64,000 nt of DNA from JBMOUD01 sp049319665 (GTDB lineage: Bacteria; Pseudomonadota; Gammaproteobacteria; Enterobacterales; Enterobacteriaceae). Position 1 is the first letter of the stretch. The number at the start of each line of letters is the position of its first letter. The position numbers were made by a program, and so were the translations under genes. The notes under the pieces were generated by a model. That model saw only the letters and a list, made by a program, of their open reading frames with translations. It searched no databases and was not told where the DNA came from. The stretch lies in NCBI RefSeq assembly GCF_049319665.1, contig NZ_JBMOUD010000002.1, positions 310,001 to 374,000 on the forward strand, written 5' to 3'. Below are positions 9,527-17,391 of this stretch, one piece after another.

Positions 9527-10286
9527 AAGCTATGACCGAGCTTGATGGCGGTTTTGTAAAACCAGAACGGTGAGTTTTTCGGTTTATTAAATCTGGGCCG
9601 AGATTTGGGCGGCTTCTACAACGGGAATAGTGCAAATTTCGGTTCTTCAAATGCGGTGTTTAATGCGGCTTCGCAGCCCGAACCGCTTCAAGGGTGGGGG
9701 GCGCCACCCTTGAAAATCCCCCGCCTTTTCAAACATCAACATCCGATCTAGCGGAAGCCATGTTTCAGCGGCTTCCGTGATAGCGCAAATGCCAGCCCTC
9801 CGGGCTTCCCGCTTGTGGGTTCAAGCCAACGATAATTCCATTGTCTTTCACCACTCCACCGGTGGCATTTTGAGTGCGCTTGGCGGCTTTTAAGGTCAAG
9901 TTCAAAGGCGGTTTATCTTTTGACGTAAAAGGTTGGTGGCGCACTCAAAATTTCACTGACGAGTGGTGGAGAGACGGCGAAGCTGGCTAGAACCCGAAGG
10001 AAGGCATGGCGGAGCCATGAAATTTGCGCCTGTCGCCGTGGTGACTGAAACATAGCCTAATTGGAATCCGATATAACACCATGAAAAGGCGCAGGATTGT
10101 AAAGGGTGGCGCCACCACCCTTTACTCGGTTTAAGCTGCGGGGCGGCATTGAAGACCTCACTTTGGAAACCGAAAAACTCACCGTTCTGGTTTTACAAAA
10201 CCGCCTCAAGTACGGTTATGGCTTGTAAAACCGCCTACAAGCACGGTTATTGCTTGTAAAACCGCCTAAAAGCTCGGTCATAGCTT
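9527..10286. repeat. 760-bp non-coding element with perfect terminal inverted repeats
   Basis: Outer ends AAGCTATGACCGAGCTT (9527-9543) and its exact reverse complement (10270-10286) flank a perfect 39-bp inverted pair at 9547-9585 and 10167-10205. Inside is another nested pair, ATTTTGAGTGCGC at 9867-9879 with its complement at 9939-9951, framed by CACCACT (9849) and AGTGGTG (9962). The right end also carries three tandem units of about 30 bp containing TAAAACCGCC. No substantial ORF is seen. This looks like a non-autonomous mobile repeat or a large structured RNA element. It lies between ybcH and yhhY, whose 3' ends converge on it. Confidence 0.75.
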
Positions 10287-10316
10287 TTAATCCCTGGCCT
10301 TTCTGGCCTGAAGAAG

Positions 10317-10817
10317 TCACCGCGGGCTGACCACCCGCCCCATATGATATGTATCTACCAATTTGCCATCGCGCATCGCGAAACACGGGCTGGTGCCTTC
10401 AATCTCAAAGCCAAACTTCTTATAAAGCGCCAGCGCGGCGTCATTATCGGTGTAAACCGTTAACTCAATGCGCAGTACGTTGAGCCACTTATCACATAAG
10501 TCGACGACAGATTGCAGCAGCACGGAGCCGACGCCTTTGCCGTGAAACTCATGATGAACGCCCATGCCAAAGGTGGCGACGTGACGGCGACGCATGCTGG
10601 GATTCAGTCTTAAGGTTAATTGGCCGACGATCTGTTCACCTGAGCAGGCGACCAGCCAAAATTCCCCTTCGGTCTCCGTCTCAAGGCGCTTTTGCCAGGT
10701 TTTTAAAGAGGGAAACGGGAGTTGGAGCGTGTCGCTGTAGATGCCTGAATGCGAGTAAATTTGGTGCACTTGTACATAATCTCCAGCCTCTGCATGACGA
10801 ACAATAATCTCACTCAT
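10317..10817 (-). CDS. yhhY: YhhY, GNAT-family N-acetyltransferase
   Basis: The 166-residue protein matches E. coli YhhY from MSEI.VRHAE through FEIEGT to the C-terminus. The acetyl-CoA-binding motif of the GNAT fold is at GKGVGSVLL (residues near 95-105). In E. coli YhhY acetylates the amino group of aminoacyl-nucleotides, such as processed microcin C-type compounds, in the cytoplasm. It is divergent from ryhB, the same neighbour as in E. coli. The region upstream of the gene holds the Fur-controlled ryhB promoter on the other strand. Confidence 0.9.
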   Translation of the reverse strand: MSEIIVRHAEAGDYVQVHQIYSHSGIYSDTLQLPFPSLKTWQKRLETETEGEFWLVACSGEQIVGQLTLRLNPSMRRRHVATFGMGVHHEFHGKGVGSVLLQSVVDLCDKWLNVLRIELTVYTDNDAALALYKKFGFEIEGTSPCFAMRDGKLVDTYHMGRVVSPR

Positions 10818-10906
10818 TTTTAACCCCGTTTGTTTTTGTTGGAATAACCTCTTAATTTACCGGTCTATTTTTAATCGTCAATTGAATATTAAATGACAAA
10901 TAATGC

Positions 10907-10940
10907 TTTACAAGTGCGAATGATAATGATTATTATTGTC
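10907..10940 (+). promoter_or_regulatory. Fur box overlapping the ryhB promoter
   Basis: GATAATGATTATTATTGTC at 10922-10940 matches the 19-bp Fur consensus at 16 positions. It overlaps a promoter with -35 TTTACA (10907-10912) and -10 TATTAT (10931-10936). Fur with iron would block transcription of ryhB, as in E. coli. Confidence 0.9.
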
Positions 10941-10943
10941 ATG

Positions 10944-11049
10944 CACTTCGGAAATGATCACTCACCGTGATCAAACGGGTTTCCGAATGGCACGACATTG
11001 CTCACATTGCTTCCAGTATTTTTAGCCAGCCGGGTGCTGGCTTTTTTTT
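10944..11049 (+). ncRNA. ryhB: RyhB small RNA
   Basis: Positions 10990-11020 contain the highly conserved RyhB core that pairs with target mRNAs (CACGACATTGCTCACATTGC), followed by the terminator hairpin AGCCAGC/GCTGGCT and eight Ts ending near 11049. RyhB is an Hfq-dependent RNA made under iron starvation that represses mRNAs of non-essential iron-using proteins. The Fur-box promoter immediately upstream and the position next to yhhY agree with E. coli. The 5' end is estimated from the -10 box, giving about 105 nt, somewhat longer than the 90 nt of E. coli; the 5' portion (10944-10985) is quite different and forms its own stem (TCGGAAA with TTTCCGA). Confidence 0.93.
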
Positions 11050-11243
11050 ATGCCTTTTTTGCTGAATCCTCACTCATCAAAACGCTGCGGCTTTGTGCAG
11101 ATAGATGCTGTCGCTAATGTAGCGAGGGAAGAGCGTTTGAGAGAGGAATCAATAAATAAAGCAGGGGCAGCAGGCCCGTAATAATGTGCGGCGGGAGTTC
11201 GCTGGCAGCATTTATCACGGGCTGGAGTAGTAACGCAGGTGGA

Positions 11244-12116
11244 TTAACGGCCTTTTTTCTTACGTCCCGGTTGGGCGAAGCGCTTGCGAGAAGCGGCATT
11301 AGCATCCGGTTTTGCGGCAACTTTTGGCTTACCGGCATTGGGCTTTTTAGCTGCCGTGGAGGCCGCAGGTTTTTTCTTCGCGGATTTATCTTCCGATGAG
11401 GAGTTTTCAATCATCTTAAAGAGATCAATAAGCTCATCGTCAGTTAAATCTCGCCATTCGCCCAGCGGTAAACCTTTCAGATTGACGTTCATGATGCGCG
11501 TACGTTCAAGCTTGGTGACTTCATAGCCAAAGTGTTCGCACATGCGGCGGATTTGGCGGTTAAGGCCTTGTACTAGCGTGATGCGAAATACAAAGGGCGC
11601 TTCTTTTTTCACTTTGCATTTTTTGGTCACAGTACCGAGCATTGGCACGCCAGCGCCCATGCCGTGAATGAATTCGTCGGTGACCGGTTTATTCACGGTA
11701 ACGAGGTATTCTTTTTCGTGGTTGTTGCCAGCACGCAGGATCTTGTTGACCAAGTCTCCGTGGTTAGTCAGGAAGATCAGTCCCTGGGAATCTTTATCCA
11801 AACGGCCGATGGGGAACACACGTTTGCTGTGGTTAACGAAATCACTGATGTTGTCCCGCTCACCATCTTCTGTGGTAGTGACAATCCCAACAGGTTTATT
11901 GAGTGCAATAAGCACCAAATCTTCTTCATCACGGGGTTCGATAAGCTGACCGTTAACTTTCACCACGTCGCCGGCAAATACCTGGGTGCCAACGGCGGCG
12001 CGCTTACCGTTAATAAAAACGTTGCCCTGCTCGATGAAGCGATCGGCATCACGACGAGAACAGATACCGCTCTCGCTAATGTATTTGTTAAGACGAATAG
12101 ATGAGTTAGTCAGCAT
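11244..12116 (-). CDS. rluF: RluF, 23S rRNA pseudouridine(2604) synthase
   Basis: The 290-residue protein has an N-terminal S4 RNA-binding domain (RLNKYISESGICSRRDADRF, residues 8-27), a pseudouridine synthase catalytic domain with the aspartate of GRLDKDSQG, the NRQIRRMCEHFGYEV segment, and a Lys/Ala-rich basic tail ending PGRKKKGR. It is nearly identical to E. coli RluF (YjbC), which isomerises U2604 of 23S rRNA and can also act on a tRNA-Tyr position. In E. coli rluF is elsewhere; here it occupies the space between ryhB and yhhW where E. coli has yhhX. The interval 11050-11243 shows no supported gene. Confidence 0.95.
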   Translation of the reverse strand: MLTNSSIRLNKYISESGICSRRDADRFIEQGNVFINGKRAAVGTQVFAGDVVKVNGQLIEPRDEEDLVLIALNKPVGIVTTTEDGERDNISDFVNHSKRVFPIGRLDKDSQGLIFLTNHGDLVNKILRAGNNHEKEYLVTVNKPVTDEFIHGMGAGVPMLGTVTKKCKVKKEAPFVFRITLVQGLNRQIRRMCEHFGYEVTKLERTRIMNVNLKGLPLGEWRDLTDDELIDLFKMIENSSSEDKSAKKKPAASTAAKKPNAGKPKVAAKPDANAASRKRFAQPGRKKKGR

Positions 12117-12363
12117 AGTTTCTCCGTAAAGCGCGGACTATACATTAAGCGCGTTGGGTTGCGAAGTCTGAGCAGAGCGAATCCTGTCGGCTATCGACGG
12201 GGATGTGATGGCGGCGTTTATTTTGGCCAAACAAGGCATTAACAATTCTGTTGTTTGAACTTCTCAAAGTCATTCATATTTTTTGAATATAGGGGTGAGA
12301 TTTTTACGCTTTCTTATTCTCAGGCGGCGACTAGACTAGAGAAAACATTGAGGAGAATTGAAA

Positions 12364-13059
12364 ATGATCTACTTACGTAAAGCACAAGAACGCGGTCACG
12401 CTAATCACGGTTGGCTTGATAGTTGGCATACGTTCTCCTTTGCCGACTATTATGATGCAAACTTTATGGGCTTCTCCGCGCTGCGCGTGATCAACGAAGA
12501 TGTGATTGATGGCGGGCAGGGTTTCGGGACGCATCCGCACAAAGATATGGAAATCCTGACTTATGTATTGTCTGGTACCGTAGAACACCAAGACAGCATG
12601 GGCAATAAAGAGCAGATCCAGGCGGGTGAATTCCAGATCATGAGTGCCGGTACCGGGATTCGACATTCTGAATACAACGGCAATAACGATAAGCCATTGC
12701 ACCTGTATCAGATCTGGATTATCCCTGAAACCAAAGGGCTGGAGCCGCGTTATGAACAACGTATGTTCGACGCGCCGCAGGGTCGCCAACTGGTACTGTC
12801 GCCAGATGCGCGTGACGGCTCGCTAAAAGTGTTCCAGGATATGGAGTTGTCACGTTGGGCGTTAAACCAAGGCCAGCAGGATAGCTACGCGATTGCCGAA
12901 GGCCGCCGCATTTGGATACAGGTCGTCAAAGGTAACGTCTTGGTTAACGGCGAGTCTGCCAGTACCAGCGATGCATTCGCTATTTGGGATGAAAAATCGC
13001 TGACACTGAGTGCTGAAGAAGACAGTGAAATTCTGCTGTTTGATTTGCCACCCGTGTAA
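12364..13059 (+). CDS. yhhW: YhhW, pirin-family quercetin 2,3-dioxygenase-like protein
   Basis: The 231-residue length equals that of E. coli YhhW. The N-terminal cupin carries the metal ligands typical of pirins in FGTHPHKDMEI and GTGIRHSEYN. E. coli YhhW can oxidise quercetin in vitro; its physiological substrate is not known. An in-frame TTG lies six bases earlier, but GAGGAG at 12350-12355 is correctly spaced for the ATG at 12364. In E. coli the gene also lies near gntR; here about 4.6 kb of accessory DNA separates them. Confidence 0.93.
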   Translation: MIYLRKAQERGHANHGWLDSWHTFSFADYYDANFMGFSALRVINEDVIDGGQGFGTHPHKDMEILTYVLSGTVEHQDSMGNKEQIQAGEFQIMSAGTGIRHSEYNGNNDKPLHLYQIWIIPETKGLEPRYEQRMFDAPQGRQLVLSPDARDGSLKVFQDMELSRWALNQGQQDSYAIAEGRRIWIQVVKGNVLVNGESASTSDAFAIWDEKSLTLSAEEDSEILLFDLPPV

Positions 13060-13064
13060 TGATG

Positions 13065-13219
13065 AGGGGCCGTAAGGCCCCTGAGTTTGATGGCAATACC
13101 GAGATACCCGGGCTTAGTAATCCTAGGGGCGCTCCGGCGAGCAAGCTCGCTACGACCCCAACGGCTTACTTTCCCTAATAATGGACTTTATCAGTAGCCA
13201 GAGGGGCCGTAAGGCCCCT
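13065..13219. repeat. Duplicated 18-bp hairpin flanking a REP-like palindrome
   Basis: AGGGGCCGTAAGGCCCCT occurs at 13065-13082 and again exactly at 13202-13219, each a 7-bp stem with a 4-nt loop. Between them GGCGAGC pairs with GCTCGC in a REP-like hairpin flanked by GGGG and CCCC (13124-13160). The interval lies between the convergent yhhW and metallo-hydrolase genes, so the outer hairpins may end transcription from both sides, although T-runs are short. Confidence 0.7.
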
Positions 13220-13220
13220 T

Positions 13221-14063
13221 TCATTCTTCTACATAGGCGATACGATATCCGCCGGCCGTTGGATAGATGTGAGCAAACCCTTGCTTGTCAAAATGCATAC
13301 CTGCCACCAGTAACTTTTCCCTGACAATCTGTTCTAGCAGGTTTTTACGCGTCTCTTCGGCCTGAGCAGGGTCGCAGTCAAAGGCAATAGAAACTTTTGG
13401 TTGTGCCGACTGAATATGCGGGAAGTGGACAATATCTCCCCATATCAGCAAGCTTTGCCCGCCAGAATCAATACGAAACCCAGTATGACCGGGTGTATGG
13501 CCGGGTAACCACACCGGGCGAATCCCTGTATCCACCTCTGTTTCGTCCAAAAACCTCAGGCTTTGGGTATAAGCTGCGAGCACGCGGCGAACCAGATAAA
13601 AATTACGCTGCCCGCGTTCGTTCGCCAACGTTAACTTGTCATCATCCCGCCAGTGTTTTGCTTCGAGTGGGTGAAGATAAAGCGTCGCGTTTTGATAAAC
13701 CGCATGCCCTTTCGCGTCCAGCAAGCCACCGATATGATCCGGGTGGCCGTGCGTTAGCAGGATGGTATCGACGTCTTCAGGATTGACGCCAAGCATGCGA
13801 AGATTTTCTTGCAGTAATCCACCTGCGTTATTTATCCCGCCGGTACCGGCGTCAATCAATATCGTGCGCCTCGGGCTACGAATGAGATAAGCGTTAATAT
13901 AGATATTGCCGGGTTCGATAATCCCGGCTCGGCGCTGAATGCCCTCAGCATCCGCGCTATCAATAGGAGACAACAAATCCAAACTGGCGGCCATGTTACC
14001 ATCACTAACCGCGGTGACGAGAAAGTCGCCAATTTGGTGGGAGCTAAAAGAGGGAGTGTTCAT
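13221..14063 (-). CDS. MBL-fold metallo-hydrolase (lactonase-like)
   Basis: This 280-residue protein carries the full metallo-beta-lactamase set: LTHGHPDHIGG (HxHxDH), PGHTPGHTG, WGDIVHFP and a late GMHFD histidine. The arrangement resembles AHL-lactonase and related broad hydrolases of the PF00753 group, but substrate is not identifiable from sequence. I use the ATG at 14063, preceded by TGAGG; an ATG at 14078 is also in frame. The neighbouring gene 14071-14604 ends 7 bp before this start, so the two are probably one transcript, divergent from a LysR regulator that is likely to control them. Confidence 0.8.
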   Translation of the reverse strand: MNTPSFSSHQIGDFLVTAVSDGNMAASLDLLSPIDSADAEGIQRRAGIIEPGNIYINAYLIRSPRRTILIDAGTGGINNAGGLLQENLRMLGVNPEDVDTILLTHGHPDHIGGLLDAKGHAVYQNATLYLHPLEAKHWRDDDKLTLANERGQRNFYLVRRVLAAYTQSLRFLDETEVDTGIRPVWLPGHTPGHTGFRIDSGGQSLLIWGDIVHFPHIQSAQPKVSIAFDCDPAQAEETRKNLLEQIVREKLLVAGMHFDKQGFAHIYPTAGGYRIAYVEE

Positions 14064-14070
14064 GAATACC

Positions 14071-14604
14071 TCAGGCATCAAGGTGAGTTGGATTCTGCAA
14101 CTGCGTTGTTATTGGTTCGTAGCAGTGACCCTTGGTTATTTCAGATAAGAGGCCGAGTGTTTCACGCGATAGAACGTAGGCTATTCGGCGCGCGGGGCAT
14201 TTATCCAGTCCTGCTGCCAGCATTTCCCATGCGCGATAACCCCGTTCCGTCTCAAGGAAGTCCAGCGGTGTGGGGCTAAGTAGTAGGATGTCGTTTGCGG
14301 ATACCGCTGGCGCTTGTTCGTTAGACTCATACAGATTTCGCTGCCAGTCGGTGATGAAAGGTTGCCAGCGTGAGAAATTGCCGCCGCCTTTTTGCCGGTA
14401 TTCTTCACTGCTAATAACGTTCGCATCCCTGATGGTGTGAATGGCGAGATAAACAGGGCAACCAGGCGATAGTGCCTTGAAACGTTGGGAAGTGCTGAAG
14501 CCGCTAACGGAAAGTAGGGCCGGTAGTTTTTCCAAACTATAGAAGTTATTCCATTCATCTTCGCTTTCGCGGTCGGTATAAGTGCATTCAACGGTATAAA
14601 GCAT
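14071..14604 (-). CDS. Uncharacterised 177-residue protein, possibly dimeric alpha/beta-barrel type
   Basis: I do not recognise a named family with confidence. The first 100 residues (MLYTVECTYTD, a conserved-looking Trp, PGFSTSQRFKAL-like strand, YLAIHTIRD) look like a ferredoxin-like dimeric alpha/beta barrel, similar to small DUF4286-type proteins. The last 70 residues look like a second copy of the same pattern. There is no signal peptide or membrane segment. It precedes the metallo-hydrolase gene by 7 bp on the same strand and starts about 160 bp from the divergent LysR gene, suggesting a small regulated catabolic or detoxification unit. Confidence 0.55.
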   Translation of the reverse strand: MLYTVECTYTDRESEDEWNNFYSLEKLPALLSVSGFSTSQRFKALSPGCPVYLAIHTIRDANVISSEEYRQKGGGNFSRWQPFITDWQRNLYESNEQAPAVSANDILLLSPTPLDFLETERGYRAWEMLAAGLDKCPARRIAYVLSRETLGLLSEITKGHCYEPITTQLQNPTHLDA

Positions 14605-14767
14605 AAGCTTTTCTCTGCGTGAGATACATCAGAGCATTATTGCCCTGCATGTTGATGTTTCATCATGCTACAGGCTGTATTTCCGGCTCTGAATCGATAT
14701 TATTTCATCACTTAGTGACTTTTTATCACTGATGAAAATTTTATCTCTATCAGAAAAGGCAGCAATA

Positions 14768-15661
14768 ATGCGCAGAAAAATCCCCAGCAGCCGTTCTTTG
14801 CAAGCCTTTGAAGCGGCCGCAAGGCACGGTAATTTTGCGCGGGCCGCAGAAGAACTGTCACTGACGGAAGGTGCCATTAGCCGACAGATTGCGCGTCTTG
14901 AAGCGTTGCTGGCGTGCAAATTGTTTGACCGTACCTGCAGCCGTGTACAGCTCAACCCTATTGGCGCTCGTTATGCGCATCATGTGCGCGAAACGCTCGA
15001 ACGACTTGATCGGGATACGCAGTATATAAAGGGCATGCCGCAAGGCAGTAAAAGTCTGGAGATCGCCGCGTTACCGACCTTTGCCAGCCGCTGGCTTATT
15101 CCCCGTTTGGGGAGTTTCAGTCGCCGCCACCCAGACATTACGCTGAATATCGCCGCTAAAACTGACCCATTTATTCTCACTGGCAGTGGTTTTGACGCGG
15201 CGGTTCATTTTGAACATCCCGCATGGGCGGGTATGCGCATGCATTTTCTCTTTGAGGAACGTTTGGTGCCTGTGTGTCATCCTGCATTGCTGACGGGAGA
15301 GAAGGACATTGCGACCCAGTTAAACGGGCTACCGCGTATCCACCGACGGCAGAATCCAGAGGCATGGGATAGTTACGCTCGGGAAAATGGCATCATGCTA
15401 GAGAATCCGGCTCAGGGCGTTCGCTATGATCTGCATGAAATGGCCATCGCTGCTGCACTGAGCGGGCAAGGCGTGGCATTGGTGCCACATCTGTATGTTG
15501 AAAAAGAACTTAGCAACGGAGCTCTGGTCGCGCCTTGGTCGCCATCTGCCGCGTTGAGCAAAAAGTTCTGCCTGGTAAAACCAGCAGAAACGGGAATCAA
15601 CGAAACGGCGCTGTTGGCTTTTGAGCAGTGGTTGCACGATGAGAGTGGCGGGGTGAAATAG
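14768..15661 (+). CDS. LysR-family transcriptional regulator (GcvA-like)
   Basis: The 297-residue protein begins with a winged helix-turn-helix of the LysR type (SLQAFEAAARHGNFARAAEE, then LTEGAISRQIARLEALL) and continues into a periplasmic-binding-like effector domain starting near residue 92. The SRSLQAFEAAARHGNF opening is characteristic of GcvA-like members. The ATG at 14768, preceded by AAAAGG, is preferred to an in-frame ATG at 14732. It is divergent from the unknown-protein/metallo-hydrolase pair, the usual layout for a LysR regulator and its target operon. The inducer is unknown. Confidence 0.88.
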   Translation: MRRKIPSSRSLQAFEAAARHGNFARAAEELSLTEGAISRQIARLEALLACKLFDRTCSRVQLNPIGARYAHHVRETLERLDRDTQYIKGMPQGSKSLEIAALPTFASRWLIPRLGSFSRRHPDITLNIAAKTDPFILTGSGFDAAVHFEHPAWAGMRMHFLFEERLVPVCHPALLTGEKDIATQLNGLPRIHRRQNPEAWDSYARENGIMLENPAQGVRYDLHEMAIAAALSGQGVALVPHLYVEKELSNGALVAPWSPSAALSKKFCLVKPAETGINETALLAFEQWLHDESGGVK

Positions 15662-15674
15662 CGCTATTACGTTT

Positions 15675-15754
15675 TATATCGATCATACTTGACGTTGCTT
15701 CTGTGTTGGTTGCGCGCCTTTGCCGTCTTGAGGAAACTTCAATTATTTTGGCAT
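15675..15754. repeat. Shortened copy of an enterobacterial palindromic repeat
   Basis: Both ends match the complete copy at 61668-61868: CATACTTGA.GTTGCTTCTG on the left and GTCTTGAGG.AACTTCAATT on the right, ending ATTTTGG. The internal 120 bp are missing. The rest of 15662-15996 is AT-rich and shows no gene apart from the upstream region of the T6SS cassette. Confidence 0.65.
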
Positions 15755-15996
15755 GGAATTTTAATTAACTTAACAAATAACACTATTTTTAAGAATATAG
15801 GGCTGATGGGCTATATCATTACTTTAAATGAATGTGATAATGGCATGATATATATCAATCATTTTTCTATTCCACTCTTCTATTTTGTGATAAGAACGAT
15901 TGTTTCATTTTAAACATATTTTATCTGGTTAAGGTCAGCCTATATTAGCCATTCGGTTTTTCAAATCTTCTTGTATGGATAATTAAGGGTGGAGCT

Positions 15997-16356
15997 ATGA
16001 CGTGGGAGTATTCACAAAGTACGGGGGAGTTGAAGCATAACGGCGGTATTTTCGCACATGGTTATAGTGGGCGAGGTGAAGGAAAGAATAATCCTCAATC
16101 CGAAAATGTAGAAGATGTTGGTCCTATTCCTAAAGGGTATTACAGAATTAATGGATACAATAATCATAAAGGACCATTAACTGTAATTCTTGAGCCTATT
16201 GCAGGAACCAATACATATGGTCGCTCTGCATTTCGTATACATGGGTACAACTCTGCAACAATGGGCAATTCATCTAAAGGATGTATAGTGATCAATGGTG
16301 CTCATCTTCGCCAAAACATTCTTAATTCTGGTGATACGGTTCTGGTGGTGAGATGA
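15997..16356 (+). CDS. Tlde1-like T6SS effector with L,D-transpeptidase fold (DUF2778)
   Basis: The 119-residue protein resembles the DUF2778/Tlde1 family: MTWEYSQSTGELKHNG at the start, VGPIPKGYYRING in the middle, then the catalytic block FRIHG (His82) and SSKGCIVIN (Cys96). Family members are delivered by the type VI secretion system to the periplasm of rival cells and attack peptidoglycan stem peptides by L,D-carboxypeptidase/exchange activity. There is no signal peptide, as expected for a T6SS cargo. It is followed at once by an overlapping exported-protein gene, the likely immunity, and by hcp. Base composition is much more AT-rich than the surrounding genes, suggesting acquisition. Confidence 0.82.
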   Translation: MTWEYSQSTGELKHNGGIFAHGYSGRGEGKNNPQSENVEDVGPIPKGYYRINGYNNHKGPLTVILEPIAGTNTYGRSAFRIHGYNSATMGNSSKGCIVINGAHLRQNILNSGDTVLVVR

Positions 16357-16877
16357 ATATTTTGCCTTTCTTATTCTTCTTCTCTGCAAGTACATTTGCA
16401 GGCGCTCCGCATCTGGTGGCGATCAACCCATTTCCTCATTTAACAGCGCAACAATTCGCCCAACAAATTCATGATCAAGGTGCAAAAGTAGTCATTGCGA
16501 GTATCCCTGATGCTGATGGCGGAGAGTGGAATTATATCATGGAGCATATTGCTAGCGGTTCACCAGATTGGCTTAGTATTGTCCCATTAATCTCGACTGC
16601 CGGGGCTGAGGGGTGGAATGAAGACATCAGTTCTGCATTGGCAATGGCAATACCTAAAAATGCACCGGGTGTTATGGCTGTAATTGACGATGCAGTTGTT
16701 CCGTTGAGTACAGATGTCGTGTGTTCAATGCCTCTATATCAAGGAAGCACTACAGAACTGAATCAGTATGTTGTCGATGCTATACGCGCTTTACATAAAA
16801 CCACTACCGGTAAAAATTGCCTTGATAAGCTAGTTAATGTGGTAGGGCAGTCAACGGAGTTTTCGGAGGATCTATAA
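16353..16877 (+). CDS. Putative periplasmic immunity protein for the Tlde1-like effector
   Basis: The ATG overlaps the effector stop codon in an ATGA junction, so the two are translationally coupled. The 174-residue product begins with a short hydrophobic signal peptide (NILPFLFFFSASTFAGA) and has no other membrane segment, placing it in the periplasm where the effector would act. I recognise no known domain in the remaining sequence; two cysteines (in VVCSM and KNCLD) could form a disulfide. The call as immunity rests on position, coupling and export. AT-rich like its neighbours. Confidence 0.68.
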   Translation: MNILPFLFFFSASTFAGAPHLVAINPFPHLTAQQFAQQIHDQGAKVVIASIPDADGGEWNYIMEHIASGSPDWLSIVPLISTAGAEGWNEDISSALAMAIPKNAPGVMAVIDDAVVPLSTDVVCSMPLYQGSTTELNQYVVDAIRALHKTTTGKNCLDKLVNVVGQSTEFSEDL

Positions 16878-16879
16878 TT

Positions 16880-17365
16880 ATGGCTATACCAGTTTATTTA
16901 TTTTTAATAGACGATGGTGGTAATGCAATTAAAGGCTCTGTAGATATACGTACTCGAGAGGGAAGTGTCGAGGTATTAGGGATCCACCATAGTATTAATA
17001 TACCTACTGACGATAATACTGGGAGAATAACCGGAACTCGTACGCATCTGCCTTTCCTAATTGAAAAAGAAGTCGATTCGTCATCACCTTACCTTTATAA
17101 GGCTCTGACCAGCGGTGAAACTTTACAATCAGCAGAGTTAAAATTTTATAGAGTTAATGATGCAGGACAAGAAGTTGAATATTTTAACACACTCTTAGAA
17201 CATGCAAAGGTAGTGTCGATGCTTCCCTTAATGAATAATATTAAAGATTCCACTAAAGAAAAATTCAATCATATGGAACTGGTTGAATTCCGCTATGAGA
17301 AAATAACGTGGAATTATATAGACGGTAATATTATTCACTCTGATAGCTGGAGACAGCGAGGATAA
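16880..17365 (+). CDS. hcp: Hcp, T6SS tube protein (TssD)
   Basis: The 161-residue protein matches enterobacterial Hcp across its length: MAIPVYLFL.DDGGN at the start, IPTDDNTGRITGTRTH, EIDSSSPYLYKA-like segment, FYRVNDAGQEVEYFNT and the ending RYEKITWNYIDGNIIHSDSW. Hcp forms hexameric rings that stack into the T6SS tube and can carry small effectors in the lumen. GGAGG ten bases before the ATG gives a strong ribosome site, stronger than those of the two upstream genes. No other T6SS structural genes are in the window, so this is an auxiliary (orphan) module that would depend on a core cluster elsewhere. Confidence 0.93.
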   Translation: MAIPVYLFLIDDGGNAIKGSVDIRTREGSVEVLGIHHSINIPTDDNTGRITGTRTHLPFLIEKEVDSSSPYLYKALTSGETLQSAELKFYRVNDAGQEVEYFNTLLEHAKVVSMLPLMNNIKDSTKEKFNHMELVEFRYEKITWNYIDGNIIHSDSWRQRG

Positions 17366-17391
17366 TTGCTGACACATTCAGTCTACCGAAA

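Noticed and set aside
10195..10286. Three 30-bp tandem units resembling a short CRISPR array
   Set aside because: Spacing leaves no unique spacers, no cas genes are near, and the units are part of the larger inverted-repeat element.
11114..11410. Reverse-strand 98-codon frame overlapping the rluF 3' end
   Set aside because: The first half is a frame-shifted copy of the basic rluF tail and the rest is unremarkable; no start signal supports it.
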